Shown one piece after another: positions 1-10,020 of a DNA stretch of 64,000 nt (position 1 is the first letter of the stretch; every line of letters begins with the position of its first letter). Where the stretch lies: NCBI RefSeq assembly GCF_018223345.1, contig NZ_CP073587.1, forward strand, positions 2,783,501 to 2,847,500, written 5' to 3'. The stretch is from Shewanella yunxiaonensis. GTDB lineage: Bacteria; Pseudomonadota; Gammaproteobacteria; Enterobacterales; Shewanellaceae. The notes under the pieces are model-generated. The model was not told where the DNA came from. It did no database searches and saw nothing but the letters and a program-made list of their open reading frames with translations. The position numbers were made by a program, and so were the translations under genes.

Positions 1-522
1 AAAACTGCCCGATATACCTGGCAGGATCATGGCACAGATAGCAATCGCCCCCCCAAAAAAGATGTTCAGATAGGAAGCATCAACTTGGCCGGGATTTGCG
101 ACCGTAATCCCCCAGGCGATTAAGGCACCCAGCGCAAACAACCCCAGACGTGACAGCGAAAATCCCCCCTGAACCTGTCGCAGCATATGGTAAACAGACA
201 CCAGGATCAGGCCGAAGAAAAACGACCACACCGGAATCGGATGATTCGCTAACAACCACGAAATGAGTTTGGCCAAGGTAAAAATGCTGGTAAGAATTCC
301 AGCTAACAGACTTAACAGAAAGCCACCATTGATATGCTCAGTGACACCTTTTAAGCCTTGTTGCCGATAGATTGACCACAGTGAGGGATTAATACGGCGA
401 ATACTCTCCAGCAGATGATCATAAATACCGGTAATAAAAGCGATAGTGCCTCCCGAAACACCCGGCACCACATCGGCTGCGCCCATTGCCAGCCCTTTCA
501 AATAGGTTAACAGATAGTTCAC
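1..522 (-). CDS. DUF368 membrane protein, PopT-like, partial
   Basis: The 3' end lies outside the window. Read on the minus strand from a GTG at 520-522, preceded by AGGAA, the product begins VNYLLTYLKGLAMGAADVVP and carries PGVSGGT near the start and PGISGS near the window edge. These paired glycine/serine loops are the internal repeat typical of DUF368 proteins. Members of this family (PopT) have been linked to recycling undecaprenyl phosphate across the inner membrane. Several hydrophobic segments are visible. Family assignment is firm; transport of lipid carrier is inferred from family knowledge. Confidence 0.85.
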   Translation of the reverse strand, partial: MNYLLTYLKGLAMGAADVVPGVSGGTIAFITGIYDHLLESIRRINPSLWSIYRQQGLKGVTEHINGGFLLSLLAGILTSIFTLAKLISWLLANHPIPVWSFFFGLILVSVYHMLRQVQGGFSLSRLGLFALGALIAWGITVANPGQVDASYLNIFFGGAIAICAMILPGISGSF

Positions 523-856
523 ACTAAGTTCCTGAACGCTAAATTCTGCAGCGGATTATACGTAACTCTAGGGGTAAAGCTAAGCAACGTTTTGTCGCCT
601 TTAACTATTTCTGTTCATTATCAAATTGCAACAAGTCATGTCATCAGCCAACCCCACCAAGCTGCTTAAAATGCCATAAAGGTAAATTAACTCACTGAAT
701 ATTGGTAATTTATCTTAAATTATCCTTAATAGTTCTCGAATATTTGACAGTTCAGCCAGTTATCGAGCCAACCCAATGAGGGTTTAACCGGCTGAGGTTC
801 TCTGCTAAAACGAAGACCCCTTTAAAAAATACCCATCATCTCTAGCGGAGCAACCC
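523..856. promoter_or_regulatory. Divergent intergenic region
   Basis: AT-rich spacer between two divergently oriented genes, so it should hold promoters for both. I see no convincing small gene or palindrome in it. A weak GCGGAGC ribosome-binding sequence lies just before the start of the peptidase gene on its right. Confidence 0.4.
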
Positions 857-2428
857 ATGCGTCAATTACCTCTGGCATCCCTGTTATGTGCCAGTTTACT
901 GATGGCGGCGCCTTTATATTCTTATGAAGCGCTGGCAACTGAACACTCAGAACCAAGCCAAACCGCCCCCAAAGCCGAACAACCTCAAGATCAAGCGGTG
1001 ACGACGGAACACCGTATCAAAGTGAACGGCGATACCCTTAAGTACACGGCAACGACCGGTAATATGATCATTAAGGATGATAAGAATCGCCCTTCTGCCA
1101 GTGTCTTTTACGTTGCCTACACCATGGAGTCTAAAAAGGACGAACCGCGTCCGGTGACCTTTGTCTTTAATGGTGGCCCTGGCTCCTCTTCACTGTGGCT
1201 GCACATGGGCTCCTTCGGCCCGGTCAGAGTACAAACGACCAATGCCGCACCAACGCCACCGGCGCCTTATAAGCTTCTGGATAACCAGTACACTTTGCTG
1301 GACAGCACCGACTTAGTGTTTATTGATGCATTTGATACCGGTCTGACTCGCGGCATCGCAACACCTGATGATAAAGAAAAAGGTGGTAAGGAAGAAAATC
1401 CAGCGAAGAAATTCTGGGGTGTTGACGAAGATGCAGACGGTTTTGCCCGCTTTATCACACGCTATGTGACCGTTAACAATCGCTGGAACTCACCTAAATA
1501 TCTGCTGGGAGAGTCATACGGTACTGTGCGTGCACCAGTCCTGGCGAACCATCTGCAACAATCGGGTATGGCCTTCAACGGCGTGATCTTGGTCTCCAGC
1601 ATCCTTAACTATGGGGCTAAAGCGCCTGGTTTGGACCGTGATTATGTGGGTCTGCTGCCAACCTTTGCAGCGGTGGCTTATTACCACGACAAGCTGCCAA
1701 ATAAACCGGCAGCGCTGGAGCCATTCCTGCAACAGGTAAGAGCATTTGCAGAAGGGGAATTTGCGCAGGCTCTCGCAGCTGGTCACAATCTTCCTGCGGC
1801 AGAACTCAATAAAGTAGTTGAACAACTGCATCAGTACACCGGATTGAGCACCGAATATCTGAAACACGCGAATATGCGAGTTGGCCAGGCTCAGTTCCGT
1901 AAAGAACTGCTGCGTGATGAAGAACGCACGATGGGCCGCTACGATGGTCGCTTTACTGGTATGGATAAAGATGCCATCGGTGAAACACCAGATACCGATC
2001 CCTCAGATACCGCACCATCTGCAGCGTTTATTGCTACTTTCAATGATTATCTGTCAAATCAGCTCAACTATCATCCAGATGATACCTACAAGGTATTCAG
2101 TTTTGATGCGTTCCACAGCTGGGACTGGCAACACGATTTAGGCCGTGGGCATAAGAGTCGTTCACCTTATGTGGTTGATGACCTGGGAAATGCGATCCGC
2201 ACCAACCCAAGCTTGCAGGTATTCTCAGCTAACGGTTATTTTGATATGGCAACACCATTCCATTCCACTGAATACGATTTAGCTCATATGGAGCTGGATC
2301 CTTCGCTGGTGGGCAATGTGCATTTTGGCTACTACCCATCCGGCCATATGATCTATCTGAATCCAGAAGCGCTGAAATCGCTGCATAAAGATTTAGAAGA
2401 TTTTTATAAAAATACGCTTCACAAATAA
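857..2428 (+). CDS. Peptidase S10 family (serine carboxypeptidase-like) exported protein
   Basis: 523 residues with an N-terminal signal peptide (hydrophobic LASLLCASLLMAA). The fold signature is clear: FNGGPGSSS near residue 105 forms the oxyanion region, GESYG near 218 carries the nucleophilic serine, and a C-terminal SGHM supplies the likely catalytic histidine. The family cleaves C-terminal residues from peptides in the periplasm or outside the cell; the actual substrate cannot be told. It stands alone and ends at a strong terminator. A lysine/glutamate-rich linker follows the signal peptide. Confidence 0.88.
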   Translation: MRQLPLASLLCASLLMAAPLYSYEALATEHSEPSQTAPKAEQPQDQAVTTEHRIKVNGDTLKYTATTGNMIIKDDKNRPSASVFYVAYTMESKKDEPRPVTFVFNGGPGSSSLWLHMGSFGPVRVQTTNAAPTPPAPYKLLDNQYTLLDSTDLVFIDAFDTGLTRGIATPDDKEKGGKEENPAKKFWGVDEDADGFARFITRYVTVNNRWNSPKYLLGESYGTVRAPVLANHLQQSGMAFNGVILVSSILNYGAKAPGLDRDYVGLLPTFAAVAYYHDKLPNKPAALEPFLQQVRAFAEGEFAQALAAGHNLPAAELNKVVEQLHQYTGLSTEYLKHANMRVGQAQFRKELLRDEERTMGRYDGRFTGMDKDAIGETPDTDPSDTAPSAAFIATFNDYLSNQLNYHPDDTYKVFSFDAFHSWDWQHDLGRGHKSRSPYVVDDLGNAIRTNPSLQVFSANGYFDMATPFHSTEYDLAHMELDPSLVGNVHFGYYPSGHMIYLNPEALKSLHKDLEDFYKNTLHK

Positions 2429-2440
2429 GCTGTTATGAGT

Positions 2441-2470
2441 AAAAACGCCCTGAATTAGCAGGGCGTTTTT
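2441..2470. terminator. Rho-independent terminator
   Basis: Stem AAACGCCCTG / CAGGGCGTTT with T-runs on both sides lies between the convergent peptidase and DUF2127 genes, so it can serve both strands. Confidence 0.85.
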
Positions 2471-2472
2471 AT

Positions 2473-2952
2473 TTATCGCTCACTATTTACCGCGTGTTCT
2501 TCAGCTGGTTTATAACGCACGAGCCAAATCATATAACCGACTATCGCCAGGTTAACGACTAAAGTCGCCACACTCAGCAGATTTCGGTGAACGACAACTT
2601 CATAAGCTTCAAAGGGCAAGTAAATGCCGCCACTGACCAGAGCAAACCACTCCGTCCAAACCAGGCTATGCCATAGTCCATAGGCTTCAACAAAACGGAT
2701 ACAGGAATAGAGTAAGGCACCCATGGCAATCAGTGTCAGATTGATATTACCGAGCGATTCTGCAGCATGCAGAAATATCCCCGGCAGATGACTGGCCGGA
2801 TTCAGATGCAGGTGCGTTAACAACAATTCGCATGATTGCTTAAGGTTTTTACCTGCCAACGTGTGAATGCCAAATCCCACAATCAATGACAACACACCTT
2901 TTGAGGCTTCAAGCACTGCCACAGCTCTCAACCCTTTTTCTACTTTTGCCAT
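2473..2952 (-). CDS. DUF2127 family membrane protein
   Basis: About 160 residues from the ATG at 2952, which has GAGGGTGAG just upstream; a longer frame to 3012 lacks such a site and begins with atypical cysteine-rich residues. The start (AKVEKGLRAVAVLEASKGVL) and three to four hydrophobic segments match DUF2127 proteins of unknown function. It converges on the peptidase gene and shares its terminator. Confidence 0.78.
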   Translation of the reverse strand: MAKVEKGLRAVAVLEASKGVLSLIVGFGIHTLAGKNLKQSCELLLTHLHLNPASHLPGIFLHAAESLGNINLTLIAMGALLYSCIRFVEAYGLWHSLVWTEWFALVSGGIYLPFEAYEVVVHRNLLSVATLVVNLAIVGYMIWLVRYKPAEEHAVNSER

Positions 2953-3136
2953 TCTCACCCTCAATATGAAATAACAACCACTACAACCATTGTTCCATAA
3001 ACACTTTCGCATTGGTTAAAAACGCTAGTGAACAACATAAATAAATTTACTTCGACTGGTTTCATCGATAGAAGTGCGGCAAATGATAACAAAAATCCTA
3101 TTTGCCGCAGTAAATAACTTGGCGATAACCCTTTAC

Positions 3137-3607
3137 TTATGGAAATACCGCGTAAGGCGCTGGAGGCTTTTGTTCCGGAGGTAAGTACGCAGGGGCTTCT
3201 TTGCCTGCGGGCCCCAGTTGCACCAGATAACGATAGATACTTCTTAAATCAGCCTCATGCATATTATTCAAACCAAACCACGGCATGGGTGGCCGCGCTT
3301 TCAGCGTTTTGGCATAAACCACCCATTGTTCTTCCGTAAAGTGCCTTACCTGTAAACGCAAGTTTGTCGCATAGGTCGTCCCCCAGGGACCATGCCAACC
3401 AAAGGCCTCACCGGTAAGCCATTGGGCTTCTGGGGTCTGTCCGCCATTAATTGAATAGGCCGGAGTATGACAATCATTGCAACCAGCGATCATCACCAGA
3501 TATTTTCCGTGTTCCGCCGAAGCGGTATCTACTTCAGCGCCAACCGCTAGGTTCCCCCCCATCAGCCCGACAAGTGCCAGTATCGGCACTCTAATTAGTG
3601 CTTTCAA
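3137..3607 (-). CDS. Periplasmic monohaem cytochrome c
   Basis: 156 residues with a signal peptide (LIRVPILALVGLMGGNLAVGA) and one haem-binding motif, CNDCH, near residue 43. The later PPMPWFGLNNM offers a methionine as distal ligand. It is the class I cytochrome c fold often seen as an electron-transfer subunit or a stand-alone carrier. No oxidase or dehydrogenase gene is adjacent, so its partner is unknown. Confidence 0.82.
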   Translation of the reverse strand: MKALIRVPILALVGLMGGNLAVGAEVDTASAEHGKYLVMIAGCNDCHTPAYSINGGQTPEAQWLTGEAFGWHGPWGTTYATNLRLQVRHFTEEQWVVYAKTLKARPPMPWFGLNNMHEADLRSIYRYLVQLGPAGKEAPAYLPPEQKPPAPYAVFP

Positions 3608-3854
3608 ATGTTCGCCTCCATATCCACGCAGATGTCCATAACCTGCACACCGGTACCTCGGGTATGCGTACCGGGTCAGAGATCACCTGAAAACCAGTTC
3701 TGAAGGTGAAATCACTGCTGAGCACCGTAGCATAAAAGCTAGACCAGAAATTTCAGTGATGCCAAAGTGGAGCCCCAAACATCTAAACACAGGAGCCATA
3801 AAAATTTCTGTTACTATCAGGGTGAAGCCTTTTACCACAGGGAACGTACTGTAG

Positions 3855-5042
3855 ATGCAACAGGATCGTCACCAAGCGCAACTTGTTGTCGCGACGCATT
3901 CCTCGCCGCCCTCACCTCATTGCCAGCAATTTTCCAGACAGCCCAACATTGACGCTGTAAGGGGCCTGGCAGTGTTGGGAATTTTCTATCTGAATATTTT
4001 TACCATGGGTATAAGCAGCTACGAGTATGTGGCTTCAGAGCCCGCTGCGACTGGCGATACGCTCGGTGAAATACTGTATTACATGTTGCTGCGAGATAGA
4101 TTTATTTCGCTGTTTTCTTTGTTATTTGGAGTCGGACTTTATATTCAGTGGCACAATTTTAGTGCAGCCGGACTGAATGCGGGATCACGTGTGAAGTCGA
4201 GACTTTACTGGTTAATGGCATTTGGTATGGTTCACGGTGTATTGCTATGGCCCGGCGACATTTTGCTGAGTTATGGTGTTTGCGGCCTATTAGTTTGGCG
4301 ATATCGCGGACTCAGCACAGCCGAACTACTGCAAAAGGCCCAACTCTTTATCGCGATTGGGTTATTGGTCATGCTGCTAATGGCATTAATCCCAATAGAG
4401 GCTGTGCCAATGGTGCGAGGCAGTCCCGCGTATATGCACGAGTACCAGCTTTGGACAGGAAGTTACGGTAGTCAGTTAGTACAACAGCTTCTCGTTGTCG
4501 GCGTCAGTCTGCTGGTGTTTCCGATGACCTATCTCTGGCTCATTAGTGGAATGATGTTACTGGGGATTTATTTGCTGCAACAAGGTTGGTTTAGCCACAG
4601 ATTGTCTAATGTTCATCGCCTGTTGGGATGGTCATTGATTTTAGGGTTTATCGCTTACCAGTGCAGTACGGCTGACAGCTACATAATACAGAACATGGCG
4701 CTGGTTATCGTACTATTAGCGGCCATACCTATGGCATTATGGATGCTGCAATGGGTGGTGGGATATTGTGACAACCAGCCACAGCGGCTTACAGCACTTC
4801 AGGCTGTCGGTAAGATACCGCTATCACTGTACATTTTGCAGTCAGTGGTTGGTGTTATGCTGTTTCGCCATGTCGCACCGCAACTATTGCTGACACTCAA
4901 CTTTCTCGATTATCTGCTGTTAGCAAGCATTTGGAGCCTGATCCAGTTACTGTTAGCCAGTGCTTATCTGCGATACTTTAAGCAAGGACCATTGGAATGG
5001 TTATGGCGCAAACTTGCCTACAACGGCTTACAGGGAAGGTAA
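3855..5042 (+). CDS. DUF418 multi-pass membrane protein
   Basis: 395 residues. After a hydrophilic start it shows RQPNIDAVRGLAVLGIFYLN, the N-terminal signature of the DUF418 (YeiB-like) family, then about ten hydrophobic segments and a C-terminal RYFKQGPLEWLWR typical of the family. Function is uncharacterised. It is followed 3 bp later by a DUF1294 gene, so the two are probably one operon. The start is uncertain because the first 35 residues are poorly conserved in style. Confidence 0.82.
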   Translation: MQQDRHQAQLVVATHSSPPSPHCQQFSRQPNIDAVRGLAVLGIFYLNIFTMGISSYEYVASEPAATGDTLGEILYYMLLRDRFISLFSLLFGVGLYIQWHNFSAAGLNAGSRVKSRLYWLMAFGMVHGVLLWPGDILLSYGVCGLLVWRYRGLSTAELLQKAQLFIAIGLLVMLLMALIPIEAVPMVRGSPAYMHEYQLWTGSYGSQLVQQLLVVGVSLLVFPMTYLWLISGMMLLGIYLLQQGWFSHRLSNVHRLLGWSLILGFIAYQCSTADSYIIQNMALVIVLLAAIPMALWMLQWVVGYCDNQPQRLTALQAVGKIPLSLYILQSVVGVMLFRHVAPQLLLTLNFLDYLLLASIWSLIQLLLASAYLRYFKQGPLEWLWRKLAYNGLQGR

Positions 5043-5045
5043 CTC

Positions 5046-5468
5046 ATGAAACCCAAAAGTTCATACTCATCACGCAACCGTGCTTATCGACCGGGAGGCT
5101 TTTGGCGTATGCCCTGGGCCTATAAAGTAACCTTGATATTTTCCCTGTATTTGGTGTTATCAGTAACCACCAAAGCGTTACCCTGGTGGTTTATGGTTTG
5201 GTATTTGCTACTCAGTCTGACCACCTACTGGCTGTACGCCAATGACAAACAGGCCGCCATTAATCACTTGCAACGCACCCCAGAATTTCAGTTACAAATT
5301 TTAGGGCTGATAGGTGGCTGGCCGGGCGCGTTATTGGCACAACATCAATTCCGGCACAAAACGATTAAACGTCGCTTCCGTCTGCTGTTCTGGTGCTGTG
5401 TAATCATCAACTTAGTGGCACTGATGGGAATTCACCAGTATCAGCACACAGTCATTGCTATCCATTAG
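5046..5468 (+). CDS. DUF1294 small membrane protein
   Basis: 140 residues. Two hydrophobic segments precede WLYANDKQAA and GLIGGWPGALLAQHQFRHKT, the hallmark of DUF1294 proteins, then one more membrane segment. Some family members carry an N-terminal cold-shock domain; this one does not. It probably shares an operon with the DUF418 gene. No specific function is known. Confidence 0.82.
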   Translation: MKPKSSYSSRNRAYRPGGFWRMPWAYKVTLIFSLYLVLSVTTKALPWWFMVWYLLLSLTTYWLYANDKQAAINHLQRTPEFQLQILGLIGGWPGALLAQHQFRHKTIKRRFRLLFWCCVIINLVALMGIHQYQHTVIAIH

Positions 5469-5547
5469 CAATCGCTGTCAAGTCATTGCGCAAACTGCTA
5501 ATATATTGGCTGATTTATAACAATGTGCAGATAATTCGGAAAGCGAA

Positions 5548-6027
5548 ATGAAAACTATCATTGGGGTTGTACTGGCATCCGCCGTCGCAGTAGCCATGTA
5601 CTTTTACCTGAACTCACTCACTAACCGAGGCATTGAACAAACCGTTGCAGAGGGAAATGCATTTCTTACGGCCAACAAAAGTAAACCTGGGATTATTACT
5701 ACCGCCTCAGGTTTGGAATATGAATATTTGAACCATGGCACAGGCACAGTTCATCCCACCGCCGAAGATACCGTTAAGGTTCATTATGAGGGGCGCCTAT
5801 TAGATGGCACGGTGTTTGATAGTTCAGTTAAGCGCGGCGAGCCACTCAAGTTTCCATTGAATCGCGTGATTAAAGGTTGGACAGAGGGGGTACAACTGAT
5901 GGTCGAAGGGGACAAGGTGCGTTTTTTCATCCCCAACAATCTTGCCTATGGTAATCGCTCTGCCGGACCCATTCCCCCGGGAGCAGCACTGATATTTGAT
6001 ATTGAATTGCTGAAAATCAATCCGTAA
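5548..6027 (+). CDS. FKBP-type peptidyl-prolyl cis-trans isomerase, membrane-anchored
   Basis: 159 residues. One N-terminal hydrophobic segment (VVLASAVAVAMYFYL) acts as anchor or signal, then a single FKBP domain with VKVHYEGRLLDGTVFDSS, GWTEGVQLM and IPPGAALIFDIELL. It speeds proline isomerisation during protein folding in the periplasm or at the membrane. It is smaller than FkpA because the dimerisation domain is missing. The stop codon abuts that of the convergent ROK-like gene. Confidence 0.9.
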   Translation: MKTIIGVVLASAVAVAMYFYLNSLTNRGIEQTVAEGNAFLTANKSKPGIITTASGLEYEYLNHGTGTVHPTAEDTVKVHYEGRLLDGTVFDSSVKRGEPLKFPLNRVIKGWTEGVQLMVEGDKVRFFIPNNLAYGNRSAGPIPPGAALIFDIELLKINP

Positions 6028-6810
6028 TCAAGTGTTATTCAGCTCAGAGAGCATGGCCATCAATCCCCGACACACCAGCGTTTCAGAGTCATCTACCCGA
6101 CTGATTTGACACATGCCTGACATCGCTGGTGATACCATTTCGCGAATGTTGGCCACACACCCTTTATAATAATCTGCATTGGCAATGGTACTGCCTGCCA
6201 ACCACAGATGCTGCGGATTAAACAAGTTGATGGCCCAAGCAATGCCCATTCCCAAATACGCCCCTGAACGATACAGTTCTACCGGGTTACGCAAACGTCG
6301 CTGACGGATAGACTCACCGCTGGCCATCTGCTCTAGCGTAAATTCACCCGATTCGGTCATCACCCAACAATTGCCAAGATCACCAGCCAAACCATTCGCC
6401 CCGGTAAAAACCTTACCGTGAATAGACAGTGCCAGTCCCATACCTTCGGAACACATCACCAATAGCTCACAGGCGTATTTGTTGCTGGTCACAGCGTGCA
6501 TAGCGGCCTGTACATCATTGCAGACGACTTCTAGTGTACCTTTGGTATGTAACTTTTGCAGATTTTGCCCGGCCAATCCCGGCAAATGTTTGCAAGAGAC
6601 TAACGAGTGATCTCTGACCATGCCGGGGAATGCCAGCGCTAGTCGATAATCCTGCAGTTGGTAGTCACTCTCTAAATCGGCGATTTGCTGATTTAAGTCA
6701 TCCAGCGAGAAGCCTTCTCCTGTAGGGATTTTATATTGCTCGGTACTGCCCGCCTCACTGAACAGAAACAGCGCGGTTTCCGAACCGACATCAATTGTTA
6801 ACTCCGCCAT
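6028..6810 (-). CDS. ROK-like sugar kinase/regulator homologue
   Basis: 260 residues. The order DVGSETA, then PGMV, then GMGLALSIHGKVFTGANGLAGDLGNC resembles the actin-like ATPase core of ROK proteins, in which glycine-rich loops bind ATP. The cysteine zinc motif common in ROK kinases (CxCGxxGC) is not visible, and the N-terminal phosphate loop is divergent. It may be a degenerate or non-kinase member. It lies alone, convergent with the FKBP gene. Confidence 0.6.
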   Translation of the reverse strand: MAELTIDVGSETALFLFSEAGSTEQYKIPTGEGFSLDDLNQQIADLESDYQLQDYRLALAFPGMVRDHSLVSCKHLPGLAGQNLQKLHTKGTLEVVCNDVQAAMHAVTSNKYACELLVMCSEGMGLALSIHGKVFTGANGLAGDLGNCWVMTESGEFTLEQMASGESIRQRRLRNPVELYRSGAYLGMGIAWAINLFNPQHLWLAGSTIANADYYKGCVANIREMVSPAMSGMCQISRVDDSETLVCRGLMAMLSELNNT

Positions 6811-7118
6811 GCAATCCCCCAGAAGCTATACCGCAGTGCGATATAGTAGCACAGGCATCCATCATGCGGCACTGCCAATAACTTAACATATTGCTTTTAC
6901 TGTAGTTCCAGTTGAATTATTGCACTCAATCATCATCAATTCACCCATGACGCACAAATATCGCAGTTAAAATATCCGTTTTACATTCTGGCAGTCCTTT
7001 AGCTGCAAACGACTGCCCCTTGCGGAAAGGATTAGTGGCTTGCGATAATCAGCCACAGATGCATTCATATTGACTGGCTTGCAACGCGCCTGAATTGCAA
7101 GCTGCTAACGGAGTAACC

Positions 7119-8906
7119 ATGTCTGATAACATTGCCGCCCGTCTTACCGCTGTGCGTGGTGAGATGGCCAAGCTAAAGCTCGATGCCTTTATTCAACCAC
7201 GTGCCGACGAGTATCTCGGTGAATACGTTCCCGCTCATAATGAACGGTTGTTGTGGTTAACGGGATTTACTGGCTCGGCGGGCATGGCCATCGTGATGAA
7301 AGACAGCGCGGCAGTGTTTGTTGACGGACGTTACGTCGTGCAAGTTCGTCAACAGGTGGACGCCAAGCTCTATCACTATGAAAGTCTGACTGATATGCCT
7401 CAATATCAATGGTTAGCCGCTCACCTGCCCAGCGGCAGCCGAGTTGGGGTCGATCCGCGTTGCCATACGCTGGCCTGGTTCAATGAGGCAATGGCCACCT
7501 TGGAGAAAGCCGGTATCGAGCTTATCGCCTTGGAAAACAATCCAGTGGATATTTGCTGGCACCCACGCCCGGCACCCACCAAAGATTTGGCTATTTTGTT
7601 CAGCGATGCGACTGCCGGTAAAACCAGCCTGCAAAAACGCAAGGAAATTGGCGAACTGGTGAAAAAGGCCGGAGCCGATGTCGCACTAATCACTGCGCTT
7701 GATTCTTTTTGCTGGCTGCTCAATATCCGCGGGCAGGATATCCCGCGCATTCCAGTCATCCTCGGGACCGCGCTGTTGCATGCCGATGGCACGATGATTC
7801 TCTTTACTGACCTGGATAAATTGCCACAAGGAATCGCTGCCCATGTCGGGACTGGCGTGAGTTTTAAAGCAGAAACAGAACTCAGTGATGCACTGATGGC
7901 ACTCAATGGTAAAAAGCTATTGGCTGACCCCAACAGCGCCAATGCGGCCAGTCAGCTACAAGCCAAAGCCGCAGGTGCCAAGCTGATCGCCGGCAGTGAT
8001 CCTGTTGCCATGCCCAAAGCCCGTAAAAACTCAGCAGAAATGCAGGGAATGATCGACAGCCATGTCCGTGATGGGGTGGCCGTTAGCCGTTTTCTGGCGT
8101 GGCTGGATAATGAAGTGGCCAATGACCGTCTTTACGATGAAGCCACACTGGCAGAAAAGCTGAAAGGTTTCCGCAAACAACATTCGCTCTACCGTGAACC
8201 TAGTTTCGACACCATTTCTGCTGCGGGTTCCAACGCGGCGATGTGCCATTACAACCATCTGAACGGTACGCCTAAGATGCTGGAAATGAACAGCATCTAT
8301 CTGGTGGACTCCGGTGCGCAATATCTTGATGGCACTACCGATGTTACCCGCACCATTGCCATCGGCGCAGTAACCGACGAGCAGAAAAAACTGGTGACAC
8401 TGGTACTTAAAGGCCATATCGCACTGGATCAGGCTCGCTTCCCGAAAGGCACCACCGGTCAGCAACTGGATATTCTGGCGCGCCAATATCTGTGGCAGCA
8501 GGGGTTTGATTATGACCACGGCACAGGTCACGGTGTCGGCCATTATCTGAGTGTGCATGAAGGCCCGCAACGTATCGGCAAAAATCACAACGCCGTTCCC
8601 TTGGAACCCGGAATGATCCTGTCCAATGAACCCGGTTATTATCGTGAAGGGGCCTTCGGCATTCGCTTGGAAAATTTGCTGACAGTAAAACCTTGTGCAG
8701 AACTCGCTGGGGCTGAACGGGAAATCTATTGCTTTGAAGCGCTGACATTAATTCCGATGGATAAGCGTTTGTTTGATAAAAAGCTGCTGACAGATGCCGA
8801 AATCGGCTGGGTTAACCGTTATCACCAACGCGTTTACACCACGTTGTCACCAATGCTGTCTGGTGCGGAGCTGACGTGGCTACAGCAGGCAACATCAGCC
8901 CTGTAG
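7119..8906 (+). CDS. M24B aminopeptidase P family (Xaa-Pro aminopeptidase)
   Basis: About 595 residues from the ATG at 7119, which has GGAG six bases upstream; an upstream in-frame ATG at 7095 lacks one. Two creatinase-like N-terminal domains precede a pita-bread metal-binding domain: LVDSGAQYLDGTTDVTRT supplies two aspartates, GTGHGVGHYLSVHEGP the histidine, and MILSNEPGYY with RLEN the glutamates. It removes residues N-terminal to proline in the cytoplasm using a dinuclear metal centre. The length matches the larger three-domain bacterial type. Confidence 0.9.
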   Translation: MSDNIAARLTAVRGEMAKLKLDAFIQPRADEYLGEYVPAHNERLLWLTGFTGSAGMAIVMKDSAAVFVDGRYVVQVRQQVDAKLYHYESLTDMPQYQWLAAHLPSGSRVGVDPRCHTLAWFNEAMATLEKAGIELIALENNPVDICWHPRPAPTKDLAILFSDATAGKTSLQKRKEIGELVKKAGADVALITALDSFCWLLNIRGQDIPRIPVILGTALLHADGTMILFTDLDKLPQGIAAHVGTGVSFKAETELSDALMALNGKKLLADPNSANAASQLQAKAAGAKLIAGSDPVAMPKARKNSAEMQGMIDSHVRDGVAVSRFLAWLDNEVANDRLYDEATLAEKLKGFRKQHSLYREPSFDTISAAGSNAAMCHYNHLNGTPKMLEMNSIYLVDSGAQYLDGTTDVTRTIAIGAVTDEQKKLVTLVLKGHIALDQARFPKGTTGQQLDILARQYLWQQGFDYDHGTGHGVGHYLSVHEGPQRIGKNHNAVPLEPGMILSNEPGYYREGAFGIRLENLLTVKPCAELAGAEREIYCFEALTLIPMDKRLFDKKLLTDAEIGWVNRYHQRVYTTLSPMLSGAELTWLQQATSAL

Positions 8907-9016
8907 CAACTATTGGCGGAGGAACAGATGTTCCTCCGTAGCTTATGTCATCCCTTGAATTCGGTTATACTTGCCGCCATATAAACTGCAGTAGCGTTGT
9001 TGAGAGAGTCATGCAG

Positions 9017-9283
9017 ATGCTGAATACTGAATTTGATAAATATCTGGAATTTCCTACGTCATTTCCGTTTAAAGTGGTAGGAGATTACAGTGAAGCGCTG
9101 GCCGAGCAAGTGGTCATGGTCGTGCAGAAACATGCCCCCGGCGATTACACCACCTCATCCAAAACTTCCAGTAAAGGTAGTTACCTTTCCGTGACCATCA
9201 GAGTACAAGTCACCAGCAAAGAACATATAGAAACCTTGTACACTGAACTTGCCGCCATTGAAGGGGTTCGTCGGGTGTTATAA
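9017..9283 (+). CDS. ybeD: DUF493/YbeD family protein
   Basis: About 88 residues ([13 protein letters not shown]...). The start at 9017 is favoured because GAGAGAG lies eight bases upstream; the ATG at 9011 is too close to it. PFKVVGD and [16 protein letters not shown] are characteristic of YbeD, an ACT-like small protein conserved immediately upstream of lipB in many gammaproteobacteria. Its role, possibly regulatory in lipoate metabolism, is unproven. Confidence 0.85.
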   Translation: MLNTEFDKYLEFPTSFPFKVVGDYSEALAEQVVMVVQKHAPGDYTTSSKTSSKGSYLSVTIRVQVTSKEHIETLYTELAAIEGVRRVL

Positions 9284-9291
9284 CCCATCAC

Positions 9292-9315
9292 AAAATGTGA
9301 TCTAGATTACATTTT
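9292..9315. promoter_or_regulatory. CRP-like site upstream of lipB
   Basis: TGTGA-N6-TTACA at 9296-9311 inside an AT-rich palindrome, about 45 bp before lipB. It differs by one base from the CRP consensus TGTGA-N6-TCACA. Control of lipBA by cAMP-CRP is an inference from this site. Confidence 0.55.
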
Positions 9316-9357
9316 TGCCGACTCTGGGTATAATGGCCGGCAGATCCACAGGGAGAG

Positions 9358-10020
9358 ATGTTGCCCTTGTCCGAAAAAACCTTACACGTGTTCCATCTGG
9401 GTAAGATGGATTATGAAACGGTATGGCACGCAATGCAGCACTATACCGATATCCGCGACGATAATAGCCCCGATGAGCTATGGTTGGTGGAACACCCACC
9501 TGTATTTACCCAAGGTCAGGCTGGCAAGGCCGAGCATATTTTGGCGCCGGGTGATATACCGGTAGTACAAGTTGACCGCGGTGGTCAGGTGACTTATCAC
9601 GGCCCTGGACAGATGGTTGCGTATCCGCTGTTAAACGTGCGCCAACTGAAGATTGGTGTACGGCAGTTGGTCACCGACATTGAGCAATCGGTTGTAGGCG
9701 TACTGGCACGTTTTCAGATAGAAGCTTATCCGAAAGCAGATGCCCCCGGGGTTTATGTCGATGGTAAAAAGATCGCATCTTTGGGATTGCGCATCCGCCG
9801 AGGCTGTTCCTTCCACGGCGTCGCGTTCAACGTCGATATGGACTTGGAGCCATTCCACCGCATCAACCCTTGTGGTTACGCCGGGCTGGAGATGACTCAG
9901 TGTAAAGATCTGGGTGGTCCCGCCACCGTCGAGGAAGCTGCTAAGCTCTTCAGTGAAATTTTCAGCCAGCGACTTGGCTATCAGCAATTACAGCATTACC
10001 AAGGATTACCAGAGTCATGA
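9358..10020 (+). CDS. lipB: Octanoyl-[acyl-carrier-protein]-protein octanoyltransferase
   Basis: 220 residues. It transfers octanoyl from acyl carrier protein to lipoyl domains, the first step of lipoate synthesis. Visible motifs: [20 protein letters not shown], the invariant loop with the active-site lysine and histidine region [20 protein letters not shown], and NPCGYAG with the catalytic cysteine. GGGAGAG precedes the ATG by a few bases. The gene overlaps lipA by 4 bp, so the two are translationally coupled. Confidence 0.96.
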   Translation: MLPLSEKTLHVFHLGKMDYETVWHAMQHYTDIRDDNSPDELWLVEHPPVFTQGQAGKAEHILAPGDIPVVQVDRGGQVTYHGPGQMVAYPLLNVRQLKIGVRQLVTDIEQSVVGVLARFQIEAYPKADAPGVYVDGKKIASLGLRIRRGCSFHGVAFNVDMDLEPFHRINPCGYAGLEMTQCKDLGGPATVEEAAKLFSEIFSQRLGYQQLQHYQGLPES

